From the NCBI GenBank assembly GCA_902562015.1, contig CACERX010000045.1, positions 1 through 9,265 on the forward strand: a DNA stretch of 9,265 nt. The letters are read 5' to 3'. The position numbers and the translations under genes were made by a program. Shown piece after piece: positions 1 to 7,883 of the stretch. Origin of the DNA: an uncultured SAR324 cluster bacterium. GTDB lineage: Bacteria; SAR324; NAC60-12. Positions within the stretch are counted from its first letter, which is position 1, and the number at the start of each line of letters is the position of its first letter. Below the pieces are notes generated by a model. That model saw only the letters and a program-made list of their open reading frames with translations, was not told where the DNA came from and made no database searches.

Positions 1-43
1 TTATGAAAATAAAAATAAAACAATTGGCCATATTAGACCTTTT

Positions 44-457
44 ATGAATGAAAATCATCATAAAAGTATGTTATTGGTACATGTACTTTGGGGAGCATTG
101 CTACTAATATCAGTTATTACTGTTAGGTCATTTTTCATAGATCAAGTTGCAGATGCGGACCAAAATCTTAAAAAACTTGGAATAGTTACACAAAATAACA
201 AACTTTTGCAAGATCAGCTTAAAACGATGCATATTGAAAAAAAACAGTTTGAATCAAAGTTTCATGGACTTGAAATAAGTCTGAATGATCAACTTATGAA
301 ACAAAAAAAACTAGAGAGCTCACTATCCTTGCAAAATTCCCAGGCTACTAAAGAGACAAATCCGAAGGCGATTTTTTTCAACCCTGATCAAAATAATTGT
401 TGTTTTTGTTCTTGTGAAAACAGTTCATTTGAGGAGTCATTACAAAATTTCAGATGA
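44..457 (+). CDS. Small single-pass membrane protein with coiled coil and Cys-rich tail (hypothetical, possibly 5'-partial)
   Basis: I do not recognise this gene. From the ATG at 44 it encodes 137 residues. Residues about 9-31 form one hydrophobic membrane segment. Residues about 38-100 are rich in Lys, Glu, Gln and Leu and look like a coiled coil. The tail has four cysteines in six residues (C119, C120, C122, C124). The His/Lys-rich N-terminus and the Asp after the segment suggest N-in topology, so the coiled coil and cysteines would lie outside the cytoplasm. This short-cytoplasmic, one-helix, coiled-coil layout resembles FtsL/FtsB-type proteins, but I see no family motif and the Cys tail is not typical of them. 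The frame is open to base 2 without a stop, so the true start may lie left of the window; no Shine-Dalgarno precedes the ATG at 44. The gene converges on the tRNA genes. That it is a real gene rests on its length and coherent domain pattern. Confidence 0.6.
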   Translation: MNENHHKSMLLVHVLWGALLLISVITVRSFFIDQVADADQNLKKLGIVTQNNKLLQDQLKTMHIEKKQFESKFHGLEISLNDQLMKQKKLESSLSLQNSQATKETNPKAIFFNPDQNNCCFCSCENSSFEESLQNFR

Positions 458-620
458 TCACAAAATTATATATCCCTTAAGTTAATGAACTTGAAAAACG
501 AGATAGATTTTAGTCTTGTAAACTTAATTTGCAAAAGGGAAAGAATAGGTTAATGGCGGGTATATTTAAGTCAACTTCTATATTATGAATTTATAAAGTT
601 GTTTGTCAGTTCTTTTGAAG

Positions 621-642
621 TATTCCATTTGGTAATGGAATA
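621..642. repeat. Perfect inverted repeat, 9-bp stem with 4-nt loop
   Basis: Bases 621-629 (TATTCCATT) are the exact reverse complement of 634-642, around the loop TGGT. No T-run follows on either strand, so it is not a standard intrinsic terminator. It lies between the end of the plus-strand small ORF and the end of the minus-strand tRNA pair, so it could stabilise a transcript 3' end or help termination from either side. Confidence 0.5.
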
Positions 643-683
643 TGAATTGAAAGGGAGGATTGGGAAAAATATTAAATAATACT

Positions 684-705
684 GCCAGTAATCATAATTA
701 CTGGC
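684..705 (-). terminator. Terminator-like hairpin overlapping the tRNA-Arg 3' end
   Basis: On the minus strand GCCAGTAAT, loop TATG, ATTACTGGC form a perfect 9-bp stem. It is followed by a T-rich but interrupted stretch ending in TATTTTT at about 667-673. The first four bases of the stem are the discriminator G and encoded CCA of tRNA-Arg, so the hairpin starts inside the mature tRNA. Position directly after the tRNA pair and the T-rich tail fit an intrinsic terminator; the delayed T-run lowers confidence. Confidence 0.5.
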
Positions 706-778
706 GCGGGCGGAAGGATTCGAACCCTCAACCCTCAGATCCGAAGTCTGATGCTCTATCCAGTTGAGCTACGCCCGC
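702..778 (-). tRNA. tRNA-Arg (anticodon TCG)
   Basis: This is a full cloverleaf on the minus strand. The acceptor GCGGGCG pairs with CGCCCGC; D stem GCTC/GAGC; anticodon stem TCAGA/TCTGA with loop CTTCGGA, giving anticodon TCG (complement of 742-744) for CGA codons; T arm with loop TTCGAAT. The discriminator is G and CCA is encoded (702-704). It lies 57 bases downstream of tRNA-His on the same strand, so the two are probably co-transcribed. The 5' half through the D arm is very like that of the tRNA-His. Confidence 0.97.
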
Positions 779-835
779 GTTAATAAGATGTAAGGAATAA
801 ATTAATGTTTCCAGATGAATTTGAAATTATTAATA

Positions 836-912
836 TGGGGCGAGCGAAGGGATTTGAACCCTCGACCACTGGAATCACAATCCAGCGCTCTACCAGCTGA
901 GCTACGCCCGCC
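836..912 (-). tRNA. tRNA-His (anticodon GTG)
   Basis: This is a full cloverleaf on the minus strand. The acceptor GCGGGCG pairs with CGCTCGC (one G-T pair); anticodon stem CTGGA/TCCAG with loop TTGTGAT, giving anticodon GTG (complement of 876-878); T loop TTCAAAT. The extra 5' G (base 912, position -1) opposite C73 is the histidine tRNA identity signature. CCA is encoded (836-838). It is the first gene of the His-Arg tRNA pair; its promoter should lie in 913-1110, where I found no convincing -35/-10 pair. Confidence 0.97.
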
Positions 913-1110
913 ATTTTGTAATGCAGATTTTGTTCGTTAAGATTAAGACTCTAGAAGATAAAAGTTAAATTAGGTCGAAATATAAAATTTTTAGGCATGT
1001 AGAATTTGCCGATTTAAAATACACTTTGTAAGTATATTTAACTGGGAGTTTCGAATTTAAATACAGCTAATATTAGATTTAAAAATGTGAATTTGCAATA
1101 AATTAGTTAC

Positions 1111-2301
1111 TCAGGTAAGTACTTCTACTGCCATAGCAGTGGCTTCTCCTCCTCCAATGCAAAGGGTGGCAACCCCACGGTTTTTATTGTATTTTCTTAG
1201 AGCTGAGATGAGCGTGACAAGAATCCTTGTTCCGGAAGCACCGACCGGATGTCCAAGCGCGCATGCACCGCCATGGATATTTACTTTTTCCATAGGCAAT
1301 TCAAGATCCTTCATTGCTGCCATCGTGACTGTGGCAAATGCTTCATTGATTTCAAAAAGGTCAACGTCGTGCGTGTTCCACCCAACTTTTTCCAACAACA
1401 TTTTTATTGCACCTATGGGTGCAGTGGTGAACCAGTCAGGTGACTGGGCAAAACTACTGTGTCCAAGAATGCGTGCTAAAGGCGTAATTCCACTTTTTAC
1501 TGCAGTAGATTCACACATCATCACAATTGCAGCTGCTCCGTCAGAAATTGATGAAGAATTTGCCGCGGTTACAGTACCTTCTTTTTCAAATGCAGGGCGA
1601 AGATTTGGGATTTTTTTAAGGTCCGCTGAAAGGGGCTGTTCATCCTCTTCTACTACTATTTCTTGTTTTCTGTAACGAAATGAAACAGGCGTAATTTCTT
1701 CTTTGAAACTCCCATCTTCGATTGCTTTTTTTGCTCGAGTAAGTGAACGGATTGCAAATTCATCCTGTTCCTCACGGGTAAATCCATAGGATTTGGCTGT
1801 TCTTTCAGCGAAAACTCCCATAAGAGTTCCTTTTTCGTAAACATCTTCAAGGCCATCCAGAAACATATGATCGCTCATTTCCCCGTGGCCAAGCCTTTGC
1901 CCTGAGCGTGCTTTTTGCAGAATGTAAGGTGCATTTGTCATGCTTTCCATACCTCCTGCAACCATGATTTTGTTGGTCTGAGCAAGTAGAGCATCGTGCG
2001 CCATCATGGTTGTTTTCATACCCGAACCACACATCTTGTTGATAGTTGTACAGCCAGCGGCATTTGGAATTCCTGCACCCAGCGAAGCTTGTCTTGCCGG
2101 AGCCTGCCCCATTCCTGCAGGAAGAACACAGCCCATAAGCACTTCACCTATGTGTTCAGCGGGCACTTCGCAGCGCTCAAATGCTGCACGAATTGCAAAA
2201 CTTCCCAGCTCTGGTGCAGATATTTCTTTTAGGACTCCCTGAAATCCTCCCATGGGAGTACGAGCAATACCAGTAATTACAATTGGATCATTATTATTCA
2301 T
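1111..2301 (-). CDS. Acetyl-CoA C-acetyltransferase / thiolase
   Basis: This is a complete thiolase II-type enzyme of 396 residues, the usual family length of about 390-400. It condenses two acetyl-CoA to acetoacetyl-CoA or runs the reverse thiolysis; chain-length preference cannot be read from the sequence, so a fatty-acid oxidation role is possible. The N-terminus has the typical VITGIARTPMG start. The nucleophile is C91 in NKMCGSGMK. The NEAFA motif is at 319-323. GGACALGHPVGASG at 344-357 carries the catalytic His351, and the acid/base C381 is in CIGGGEATAM. All catalytic residues are present and there is no sign of damage. No Shine-Dalgarno is visible before the ATG. It is transcribed alone: the tRNAs follow about 200 bases downstream and the kinase ends 262 bases upstream. 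No acyl-CoA partner gene lies next to it; the isomerase-like gene in this window is over 5 kb away. Confidence 0.96.
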   Translation of the reverse strand: MNNNDPIVITGIARTPMGGFQGVLKEISAPELGSFAIRAAFERCEVPAEHIGEVLMGCVLPAGMGQAPARQASLGAGIPNAAGCTTINKMCGSGMKTTMMAHDALLAQTNKIMVAGGMESMTNAPYILQKARSGQRLGHGEMSDHMFLDGLEDVYEKGTLMGVFAERTAKSYGFTREEQDEFAIRSLTRAKKAIEDGSFKEEITPVSFRYRKQEIVVEEDEQPLSADLKKIPNLRPAFEKEGTVTAANSSSISDGAAAIVMMCESTAVKSGITPLARILGHSSFAQSPDWFTTAPIGAIKMLLEKVGWNTHDVDLFEINEAFATVTMAAMKDLELPMEKVNIHGGACALGHPVGASGTRILVTLISALRKYNKNRGVATLCIGGGEATAMAVEVLT

Positions 2302-2563
2302 GTATTCATTTTTTCAAATTAAATTTTTTTATTCTGATTAATTCTTTGAAAGTTTGAGATCCTCTAAATAACTCTTTATCTGCAACTATGAAATAAAGAG
2401 AATTAAGATACACTTACTTTGGTAATCGTTTGTGCTTAATTTACCTTATGATATGAGTAGTATGAAGGAAAATTATTTTATGAGTATATTTTATTCCAGG
2501 TTGTTAATATATTAAATGGTTGATGAAATTTAAAAAAATAATGTTGAAATTCAAAGTATCATT

Positions 2564-3652
2564 TTAAACTTTAACCGGTATTTTTTCAGGCAAAAACACC
2601 TGAAACACTGAACCGTTTGAATCACGAGGGTTATAGCTCAACATCCCACCTAGCGATTTTACAAGCCTAAATGAAATTGACAATCCCAGACCATGTCCTT
2701 CTTTTTTTGTGGTAAAAAACGGTTTGAATAATTTTTCTCGATTCTCAACAGCAATACCTTCTCCTTCGTCTTCCACAGTAACTAAGGTATAATTCAGCTC
2801 AGGATCAAGATTAGTCCCTGAAAGTTCCCATTTCCCGCAAAATCTTGTAGAGACAGTTACAGTTGAATTTTTTGCTGATGCTTCCGCCGCGTTCCTCAGA
2901 AGATTTAAAAATATCTGGTGCAGTTTATCACGATCAGAATTGATTTCTGGGAGAGATGTATCATAGATTCTCTTAAACTTGATTCCTGGTATGGAATTTT
3001 TTTCAAATTGAATTACCGTATTCAGCAGTTCATGAATATTAAATCTTGATGAATCCAGAGGCATCGGTCCTGAGTGAAGTAGCAGTTGTTTAAGAAGGCG
3101 TTCAACGCGGTCAATTTCATTTAGTACCATGCCGATGGAATTATTTTTAATTTTTGTACTTTGCAGTTCACGCTGCATCAACTGCAACATGCCTTTGATC
3201 CCGCTCAGAGGGTTCTGTATCTCATGTGCCATTGCCCCGGCAAGTTCCCCAAGAGAAGTAGATAGCTTTTCCTCCATTTCTCTTGCCTGGAATTCCTGAT
3301 GAGCAGTACTTTCTAAAAGCGTTATTAATGCCTTATCAACAAAACCGGACTCATTTCTAACCGGTGCAATTACAATTTCTGCTCCTCTTTCATTAAGCGG
3401 TGGAGTCTGGAGCACATATCCACCAATCCGAAAAACCTTCCCATAATCTAAAACTTCCCTTATTTTTTGCTGAATTAGCAGGTCAGCTTGAAACAAATCT
3501 TTATTTTGCCTTCCAACCAGTAATTCCATTCCCCGCTGCCAATAATGGGAAGCCGAATCATTACAATACACTATCACTCCTGATTGGTCGACCGCTAGAA
3601 CTGCCTGCTGCAAATGATCTGTCAAGTTGGTAATGTATTCACTGGATAGCAT
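2564..3652 (-). CDS. Soluble PAS-domain sensor histidine kinase, NtrB-like
   Basis: The protein has 362 residues and no membrane segment, so it should be cytosolic. An N-terminal PAS-like sensor spans about residues 8-75 (AVDQSGVIVYCNDSA). The dimerisation domain has the H-box ELAGAMAHEIQNPLSGIKGM, with H143 the likely autophosphorylation site. The HATPase domain shows the N-box HQIFLNLLRNAAEA (245-258), G1 DEGEGI (295-300), the F-box FKPFFTTK (309-316) and G2 GHGLGLS (319-325). Size, soluble PAS architecture and the HEIxNPL H-box match the NtrB/GlnL group that phosphorylates NtrC-type sigma54 activators. No response regulator lies beside it, so it is an orphan here and its signal is unknown; nitrogen control is only one option. 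It is divergent from recB with 166 bases between the starts. No Shine-Dalgarno is seen. A 10-codon out-of-frame ORF (3639-3671) overlaps the start. Confidence 0.93.
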   Translation of the reverse strand: MLSSEYITNLTDHLQQAVLAVDQSGVIVYCNDSASHYWQRGMELLVGRQNKDLFQADLLIQQKIREVLDYGKVFRIGGYVLQTPPLNERGAEIVIAPVRNESGFVDKALITLLESTAHQEFQAREMEEKLSTSLGELAGAMAHEIQNPLSGIKGMLQLMQRELQSTKIKNNSIGMVLNEIDRVERLLKQLLLHSGPMPLDSSRFNIHELLNTVIQFEKNSIPGIKFKRIYDTSLPEINSDRDKLHQIFLNLLRNAAEASAKNSTVTVSTRFCGKWELSGTNLDPELNYTLVTVEDEGEGIAVENREKLFKPFFTTKKEGHGLGLSISFRLVKSLGGMLSYNPRDSNGSVFQVFLPEKIPVKV

Positions 3653-3710
3653 TTGTTGTGGATTTTTTCATAAAAACGTTCTTAATTTACGAGTATGTAG
3701 ACTATTTTGA

Positions 3711-3779
3711 ACAGCAAACAAGGACAAGTTATTTAGCTTTAAGAGATAATCTTGATAATTGAATTGTAGAGTTTGCTGT
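3711..3779. repeat. 9-nt inverted repeat in the divergent promoter region
   Basis: ACAGCAAAC at 3711-3719 is the exact reverse complement of GTTTGCTGT at 3771-3779, with centres 60 bases apart. Each copy thus reads GTTTGCTGT toward the gene it precedes: the kinase on the left, recB on the right. The right copy lies in the spacer of the recB promoter candidate. The left copy lies in the spacer of a much weaker minus-strand candidate (TTGTCC-N17-TAGTCT, 3699-3727). It could be a paired operator; a 9-base match in a 166-base gap can also occur by chance. Confidence 0.35.
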
Positions 3780-3787
3780 ACTAAAAT
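3759..3787 (+). promoter_or_regulatory. Candidate sigma70 promoter for recB
   Basis: TTGAAT (3759-3764), a 17-base spacer and TAAAAT (3782-3787) are close to the sigma70 consensus at ideal spacing. Transcription would start near 3794, giving a leader of about 25 bases before the recB ATG at 3819. In AT-rich DNA such matches arise by chance, but position and spacing are good. Confidence 0.5.
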
Positions 3788-3791
3788 GCAG
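3776..3791. promoter_or_regulatory. LexA-like CTG-N10-CAG motif at the recB promoter
   Basis: CTGT-N8-GCAG at 3776-3791 differs at one base from the gammaproteobacterial LexA core CTGT-N8-ACAG and keeps the CTG-N10-CAG skeleton. It covers the whole candidate -10 box, where a bound repressor would block transcription. The outer bases do not match the full TACTGT/ACAGTA consensus, and LexA sites differ between bacterial groups, so this is tentative. Confidence 0.3.
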
Positions 3792-3818
3792 AGGCATTAA
3801 TTTAAATAAACTTTTTTC

Positions 3819-6800
3819 ATGTCACAAAAAGATCAGTCAGTTTCGATTTACATTCGAAAAAAATCAGAACTTTTCCAAAGAGTTCGAGAAAATTCCTCAA
3901 AAGATACTGAACTGGATAATATTTTTCAGCAAAACAAAAACAAACTTTTAATAGAAGCTTCAGCTGGAACAGGAAAAACATTTACACTGGTTGAGCTTGT
4001 TTTGGAATTAATGTTTACAAGGTACATACCTCTAAAAAGTATTTTAATTGTTACATTCACTGAAAAAGCTACTATTGAACTTAGGCTTAGGCTTCGTACA
4101 AAACTTAGAGAGATTTTAGACGCCTACGAAAATAAACTTATTAAATTCCAGAAAATTCCAGTAGGACCGCATTGGGAAATAAATAAGTTTCAGATTGATC
4201 AAGTCAAGTCAGCACTGCTGGATTTTGATTCAGTTCCTGTATATACAATACACGGATTTTGTAAAAGAATTCTTCAGGAATTTGCTTTTGAAAACCGACA
4301 GCTTTTTGATCAACAGTTGGCAGATAAAAACCTTCTTTTTCCCGAAGTGTTTAGTCGTTATTTGCGCAAAGAATTGCTCTCAAACAACAATCCTGTTTCA
4401 AAACTTTTTTCGCTTTATGTAAAACAGTCAGATGGTTATATGCATAATCTGGAAAGTGAGATTAGGAACCTGCTTCCTAGAAGGGGTAAATTTGTTCCAA
4501 ATTTCCCCCCCTTTGACGTTTTTCTAAAGGAATTTTCAGAGCTCTGGAAAGGATTAGCTGATAGGGATTTAAGTCTGCATACTAACTGTTCTTTGGGACA
4601 TCCAATAATTTCCGCTTTTAATGTGACCGCACTGAATGGGACTTCGAAAAAAAATATAATGTTAAACCTTGAGCTTTTGTTGCAAACACTTAGTGAGTGG
4701 CATAAAGCAGCAAGCATTGAGGATACTTTTTATATGCTTTTGAATATTGAACTTAACAAGGTTATCTGGCCTAAATGCAGAAAAACATTGAGGGAAGGAG
4801 AGAAATGGTTAAGTCCACAGGAATTTCCGAGTTCAGAACTTGAATGGATTAGTGCCGTCTCTGATTGTGAAAAACTATTTCAGAGACACAACCTAGTAGG
4901 TGAAGCAGGGAAAATTTTAAGAGCTTGGGTGATACAGAAAGTACTTGGGGATGTACGTAGTGAACTGAGAAAGACAAAGATGGAAAAAGGTTTATTTGAC
5001 TACGACGACCTACTTCAGCTGGTTGAGGAACAGGTCAATCCTAAGAAAAAAACAGCAATAACGACGCTGACAAAGGTTGTTCGTGAAAAATATACATGTG
5101 CAGTTGTTGATGAGTTTCAGGACACTGATCACAGGCAGTGGAATATTTTCCGCAATATATTTTTAGAGAGCCCTGAACATAGTATTGTTCTAATTGGTGA
5201 TCCTAAACAGGCTATTTATTCATTCCGAGGAGCAGATATTTTCACCTATATGCAGGCGAAGAGAATCTTTGCAGAAAATTTCTCACATGCTCCGGTTTCA
5301 TTAACAAAAAACTTTCGTTCTTCAGAATTACTGCTATGCGGACTTAATCATATTTTTGGTAGCAGATACTGGCTCCCTGAGGAGGGAGAGCTTGCATATA
5401 TTAATGTCGGATGTGGGAAACCTGAATTGGAGCTTAAAGATCATACTAGCAACCGAAGTGCAATCCATATGCTTGAAATAATCCCACAGTTTACAGTTTC
5501 TGGTAAAAAACTTGCGGAACAAAGCAGTCTGCAAAATTCTAGATTATCTGAGGATATTTTGAACGCATTGTATTCATTGAAGGGTCAAAGATTTTTCGGA
5601 AATGAAGCTTTTTTAAATTCTTTGAAATCAGCTTATGGAGTAACAGTTTCTGATTCTGATAAAAAGTCGGTGTTTGAGATTTTTCTAGATGATCAGGCTG
5701 AGATTACCACATCAAGATTTGCCGATTCAATCGCGTTGGAAATAAAAAAACTGCTTGCAAAAGGGTCTACTGAAATAGAAAGGCCAGTATGGAAAAATGA
5801 GTCAGGTGAAAGTTTTTTGCGAGAGCAGGACATTTGCATACTTTTCCGCAAAGCAAGTGAAGGTGAAAAAATTGGCAAAGCACTCAGAGCATGCGGAATA
5901 AGTTTTACGTTCTATAAGCAAAAGGGTTTGTTTGAGGGACGTGAAGCTCGTGATATTTATGACCTGCTGGAAGCTATTGAGTATCCCCTTGATCATTCAC
6001 GTACAGCAAAAGTCAGGTTGACAAGATTTTTTGGAATAAATATTCGGGACTTGGCTGAAAGATCAATTGATGGTTCTGACTTAATAAATCTTCTGCATGA
6101 GTGGAAAGCGATGGCTGAATCTAGACAGTTCAGAAAAATGTTTGACCAGATTTTGCTGCGTACTGGTATTTTTGAGCGAGAATTATTTCTATCTGGAGAT
6201 GAGAGAAGCGTAACAAATTACGCACATTTATTTGAAGTACTGATCAGACAAGTTTTTGAAAATCATCTTGATTTGCATGAATTAATTTTGCTGCTAAAGA
6301 GGTTAATTGATTGCAAGGAAGACTTGGGAGAAAATGTGAATTTGCTTAGAATGGAAAGTGAAAGGGATGCTGTCCAATTGATGACAATACACGCCTCTAA
6401 AGGTCTCGAATTCCCAGTGGTATTTTTATTTGGAGGTTTGACAGCAAATAAAAAGGATTCAATCCAATTTTACCATGATGAAGAAGAAAATCCTGTAATT
6501 GATTTTCTCAGCAGAGATGTTCCCGAGACATTTCGCTGGCAGTTGGATGCAGAAAAACATCGTCTTCTTTATGTTGCAATGACTAGGGCTTCTGCGCGGC
6601 TTTATTTGCCATACGTGGGATTTGTTGAAGGGGATACAGGTATGACTGTAGGCAAAGTTAATGGAGATTACTCAGTTATAAACGATAGATTAAAAACGAT
6701 TGATTCAGAAATCAAGGGAGTAAGGGGGATTTCTCCATTTAGTAGAAGTCTTTGTGGGGAGCCTTTTTCAGCCCTTGAGCGATTTTTTAAAATTGAAGTT

Positions 6801-7817
6801 CCAAATTTATCGCAAACCAGAGTTTTAGATGGCAAGGTAAAAAATGTTAAGGAGTCCATAGCTCAGTTGAGGAATCAAAAAAAAGGTTTTGTTGTAAGTT
6901 CATTTAGTAGCATCAGTACCCGAAAAAAACAAAAGGAAACAAAAGAAAAAGCTAGAGGTAAAGTATCAGTTATGCCTGTGGAAATCAGGACAGAGAGTCT
7001 ATTAAATGATCGCAGGGAAGATGATGAACATTTTGTTCAGCAGATTACGGATAAAGAATATGGACTCAATTCTTATTCAAGTGAATCAAAAAATAATTTG
7101 CTGCCAGGAGGGATTCAAACCGGAAACATGATGCATGAGTTACTTGAACATCTTGATTTTGAAACGGTTCATAAAAGTAGTTCACCACAGAACTGGCTGG
7201 AACAGACTCTTGTTCGGGAACAGATTGAAAAAATCCGGGAGCGGTATCAACGTTCTGAAGAAACAGTCCCGGTTATAGCTGAAATTATTTGGAACACTTT
7301 GCATACCCCTGTCAGTTTGGGAATAGAAGAGGACTCTGAACAAGTTGTGCTTTCTTCTTGTGAACAAAATTTGCGTGAGGCCGATTTTTATTTTCCTATT
7401 CCCTCAAAAGGTACTTTTGAAAGCAAAGGCTTAGAAGTACTAAAAAAAGAAGTTGAACTGAAACTCGATGATTGGAAAGTTGATAAGGGCTTTCTTAGGG
7501 GATCAATTGATTTTGTATTTGAACACAAAAGCAAGATATATTTAATAGACTGGAAAAGCAATATGCTGAAAGATTATCAACCAAAAACATTGGGAAACGA
7601 GGTGAGCAAGCACTATATGCTACAGTTACAAATATACACGCTTGCCACTTCATACTGGTTTAATTTAGATAGTAAAGAAAAATTCGAAAAAAGATTTGGA
7701 GGAGTTCTGTATATTTTTTTGCGAGGCATGCTTCAGAGAGAAGGAGTGTTTTTCTTTCGTCCAGTTTGGAATGATTTGCTTGACTATGAAAAGATTCTCA
7801 GCCTAGAAAAATACTAA
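3819..7817 (+). CDS. recB: Exodeoxyribonuclease V beta subunit, RecB helicase-nuclease
   Basis: At 1332 residues this is a full UvrD-family helicase fused to a RecB nuclease. Helicase motifs: Walker A ASAGTGKT (47-54, K53); VTFTEKAT (78-85); TIHGFC (143-148); Walker B VDEFQDTD (430-437); IGDPKQAIYSFRGAD (459-473); LTKNFRSS (495-502); MTIHASKGLEFP (855-866); RLLYVAMTRA (915-924). The nuclease is intact: H1106 (TGNMMHELLE), D1231 (GSIDFVF), D1244 and K1246 (LIDWKSN), then the QLQIYTLA motif, matching E. coli H956, D1067, D1080 and K1082 with the same 13-residue D-to-D spacing. It is about 150 residues longer than E. coli RecB (1180), mostly between Walker A and the nuclease, plus about 24 before Walker A. 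A basic linker near 1034-1048 precedes the nuclease. In RecBCD it unwinds DNA 3'-5', degrades it and loads RecA at breaks. An in-frame TAA 12 bases upstream makes this ATG the first possible. No recC or recD is adjacent. Confidence 0.97.
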   Translation: MSQKDQSVSIYIRKKSELFQRVRENSSKDTELDNIFQQNKNKLLIEASAGTGKTFTLVELVLELMFTRYIPLKSILIVTFTEKATIELRLRLRTKLREILDAYENKLIKFQKIPVGPHWEINKFQIDQVKSALLDFDSVPVYTIHGFCKRILQEFAFENRQLFDQQLADKNLLFPEVFSRYLRKELLSNNNPVSKLFSLYVKQSDGYMHNLESEIRNLLPRRGKFVPNFPPFDVFLKEFSELWKGLADRDLSLHTNCSLGHPIISAFNVTALNGTSKKNIMLNLELLLQTLSEWHKAASIEDTFYMLLNIELNKVIWPKCRKTLREGEKWLSPQEFPSSELEWISAVSDCEKLFQRHNLVGEAGKILRAWVIQKVLGDVRSELRKTKMEKGLFDYDDLLQLVEEQVNPKKKTAITTLTKVVREKYTCAVVDEFQDTDHRQWNIFRNIFLESPEHSIVLIGDPKQAIYSFRGADIFTYMQAKRIFAENFSHAPVSLTKNFRSSELLLCGLNHIFGSRYWLPEEGELAYINVGCGKPELELKDHTSNRSAIHMLEIIPQFTVSGKKLAEQSSLQNSRLSEDILNALYSLKGQRFFGNEAFLNSLKSAYGVTVSDSDKKSVFEIFLDDQAEITTSRFADSIALEIKKLLAKGSTEIERPVWKNESGESFLREQDICILFRKASEGEKIGKALRACGISFTFYKQKGLFEGREARDIYDLLEAIEYPLDHSRTAKVRLTRFFGINIRDLAERSIDGSDLINLLHEWKAMAESRQFRKMFDQILLRTGIFERELFLSGDERSVTNYAHLFEVLIRQVFENHLDLHELILLLKRLIDCKEDLGENVNLLRMESERDAVQLMTIHASKGLEFPVVFLFGGLTANKKDSIQFYHDEEENPVIDFLSRDVPETFRWQLDAEKHRLLYVAMTRASARLYLPYVGFVEGDTGMTVGKVNGDYSVINDRLKTIDSEIKGVRGISPFSRSLCGEPFSALERFFKIEVPNLSQTRVLDGKVKNVKESIAQLRNQKKGFVVSSFSSISTRKKQKETKEKARGKVSVMPVEIRTESLLNDRREDDEHFVQQITDKEYGLNSYSSESKNNLLPGGIQTGNMMHELLEHLDFETVHKSSSPQNWLEQTLVREQIEKIRERYQRSEETVPVIAEIIWNTLHTPVSLGIEEDSEQVVLSSCEQNLREADFYFPIPSKGTFESKGLEVLKKEVELKLDDWKVDKGFLRGSIDFVFEHKSKIYLIDWKSNMLKDYQPKTLGNEVSKHYMLQLQIYTLATSYWFNLDSKEKFEKRFGGVLYIFLRGMLQREGVFFFRPVWNDLLDYEKILSLEKY

Positions 7818-7883
7818 ATTAATGAGTAAGATAACAACTTACTAAATTACTGAAGTGACTCCTAAAACATTTTGCTGTTGTTA

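Noticed and set aside
553..588. 11-residue ORF (ATG GCG GGT ...) in the gap after the small membrane protein
   Set aside because: Too short, with no supporting context beyond a weak AGG just upstream.
650..662. Strong GGGAGG ribosome-binding-like sequence
   Set aside because: No start codon with a meaningful ORF follows at a suitable distance.
702..912. tRNA genes as an integration site for a mobile element
   Set aside because: No integrase and no direct repeat of a tRNA 3' end was seen in the window.
1139..1675. 178-codon plus-strand ORF antisense to the thiolase
   Set aside because: It lies fully inside a thiolase gene with all catalytic motifs and has no recognisable domain; a frame shadow.
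2372..2400. 8-bp inverted repeat CTCTTTAT/ATAAAGAG with 13-base loop between kinase and thiolase
   Set aside because: AT-rich stem with a large loop and only a short T-rich stretch after it, over 160 bases from the kinase stop; not convincing as a terminator.
3639..3671. Out-of-frame 10-codon ORF (MKKSTTNAIQ) overlapping the kinase start, as a possible translational control
   Set aside because: No Shine-Dalgarno and no known leader-peptide features; recorded only as a coincidence unless conserved.
7825..7843. AGTAAG/CTTACT hairpin between the convergent recB and isomerase ends
   Set aside because: Only 6 bp with a 7-base loop and no T-run on either side.
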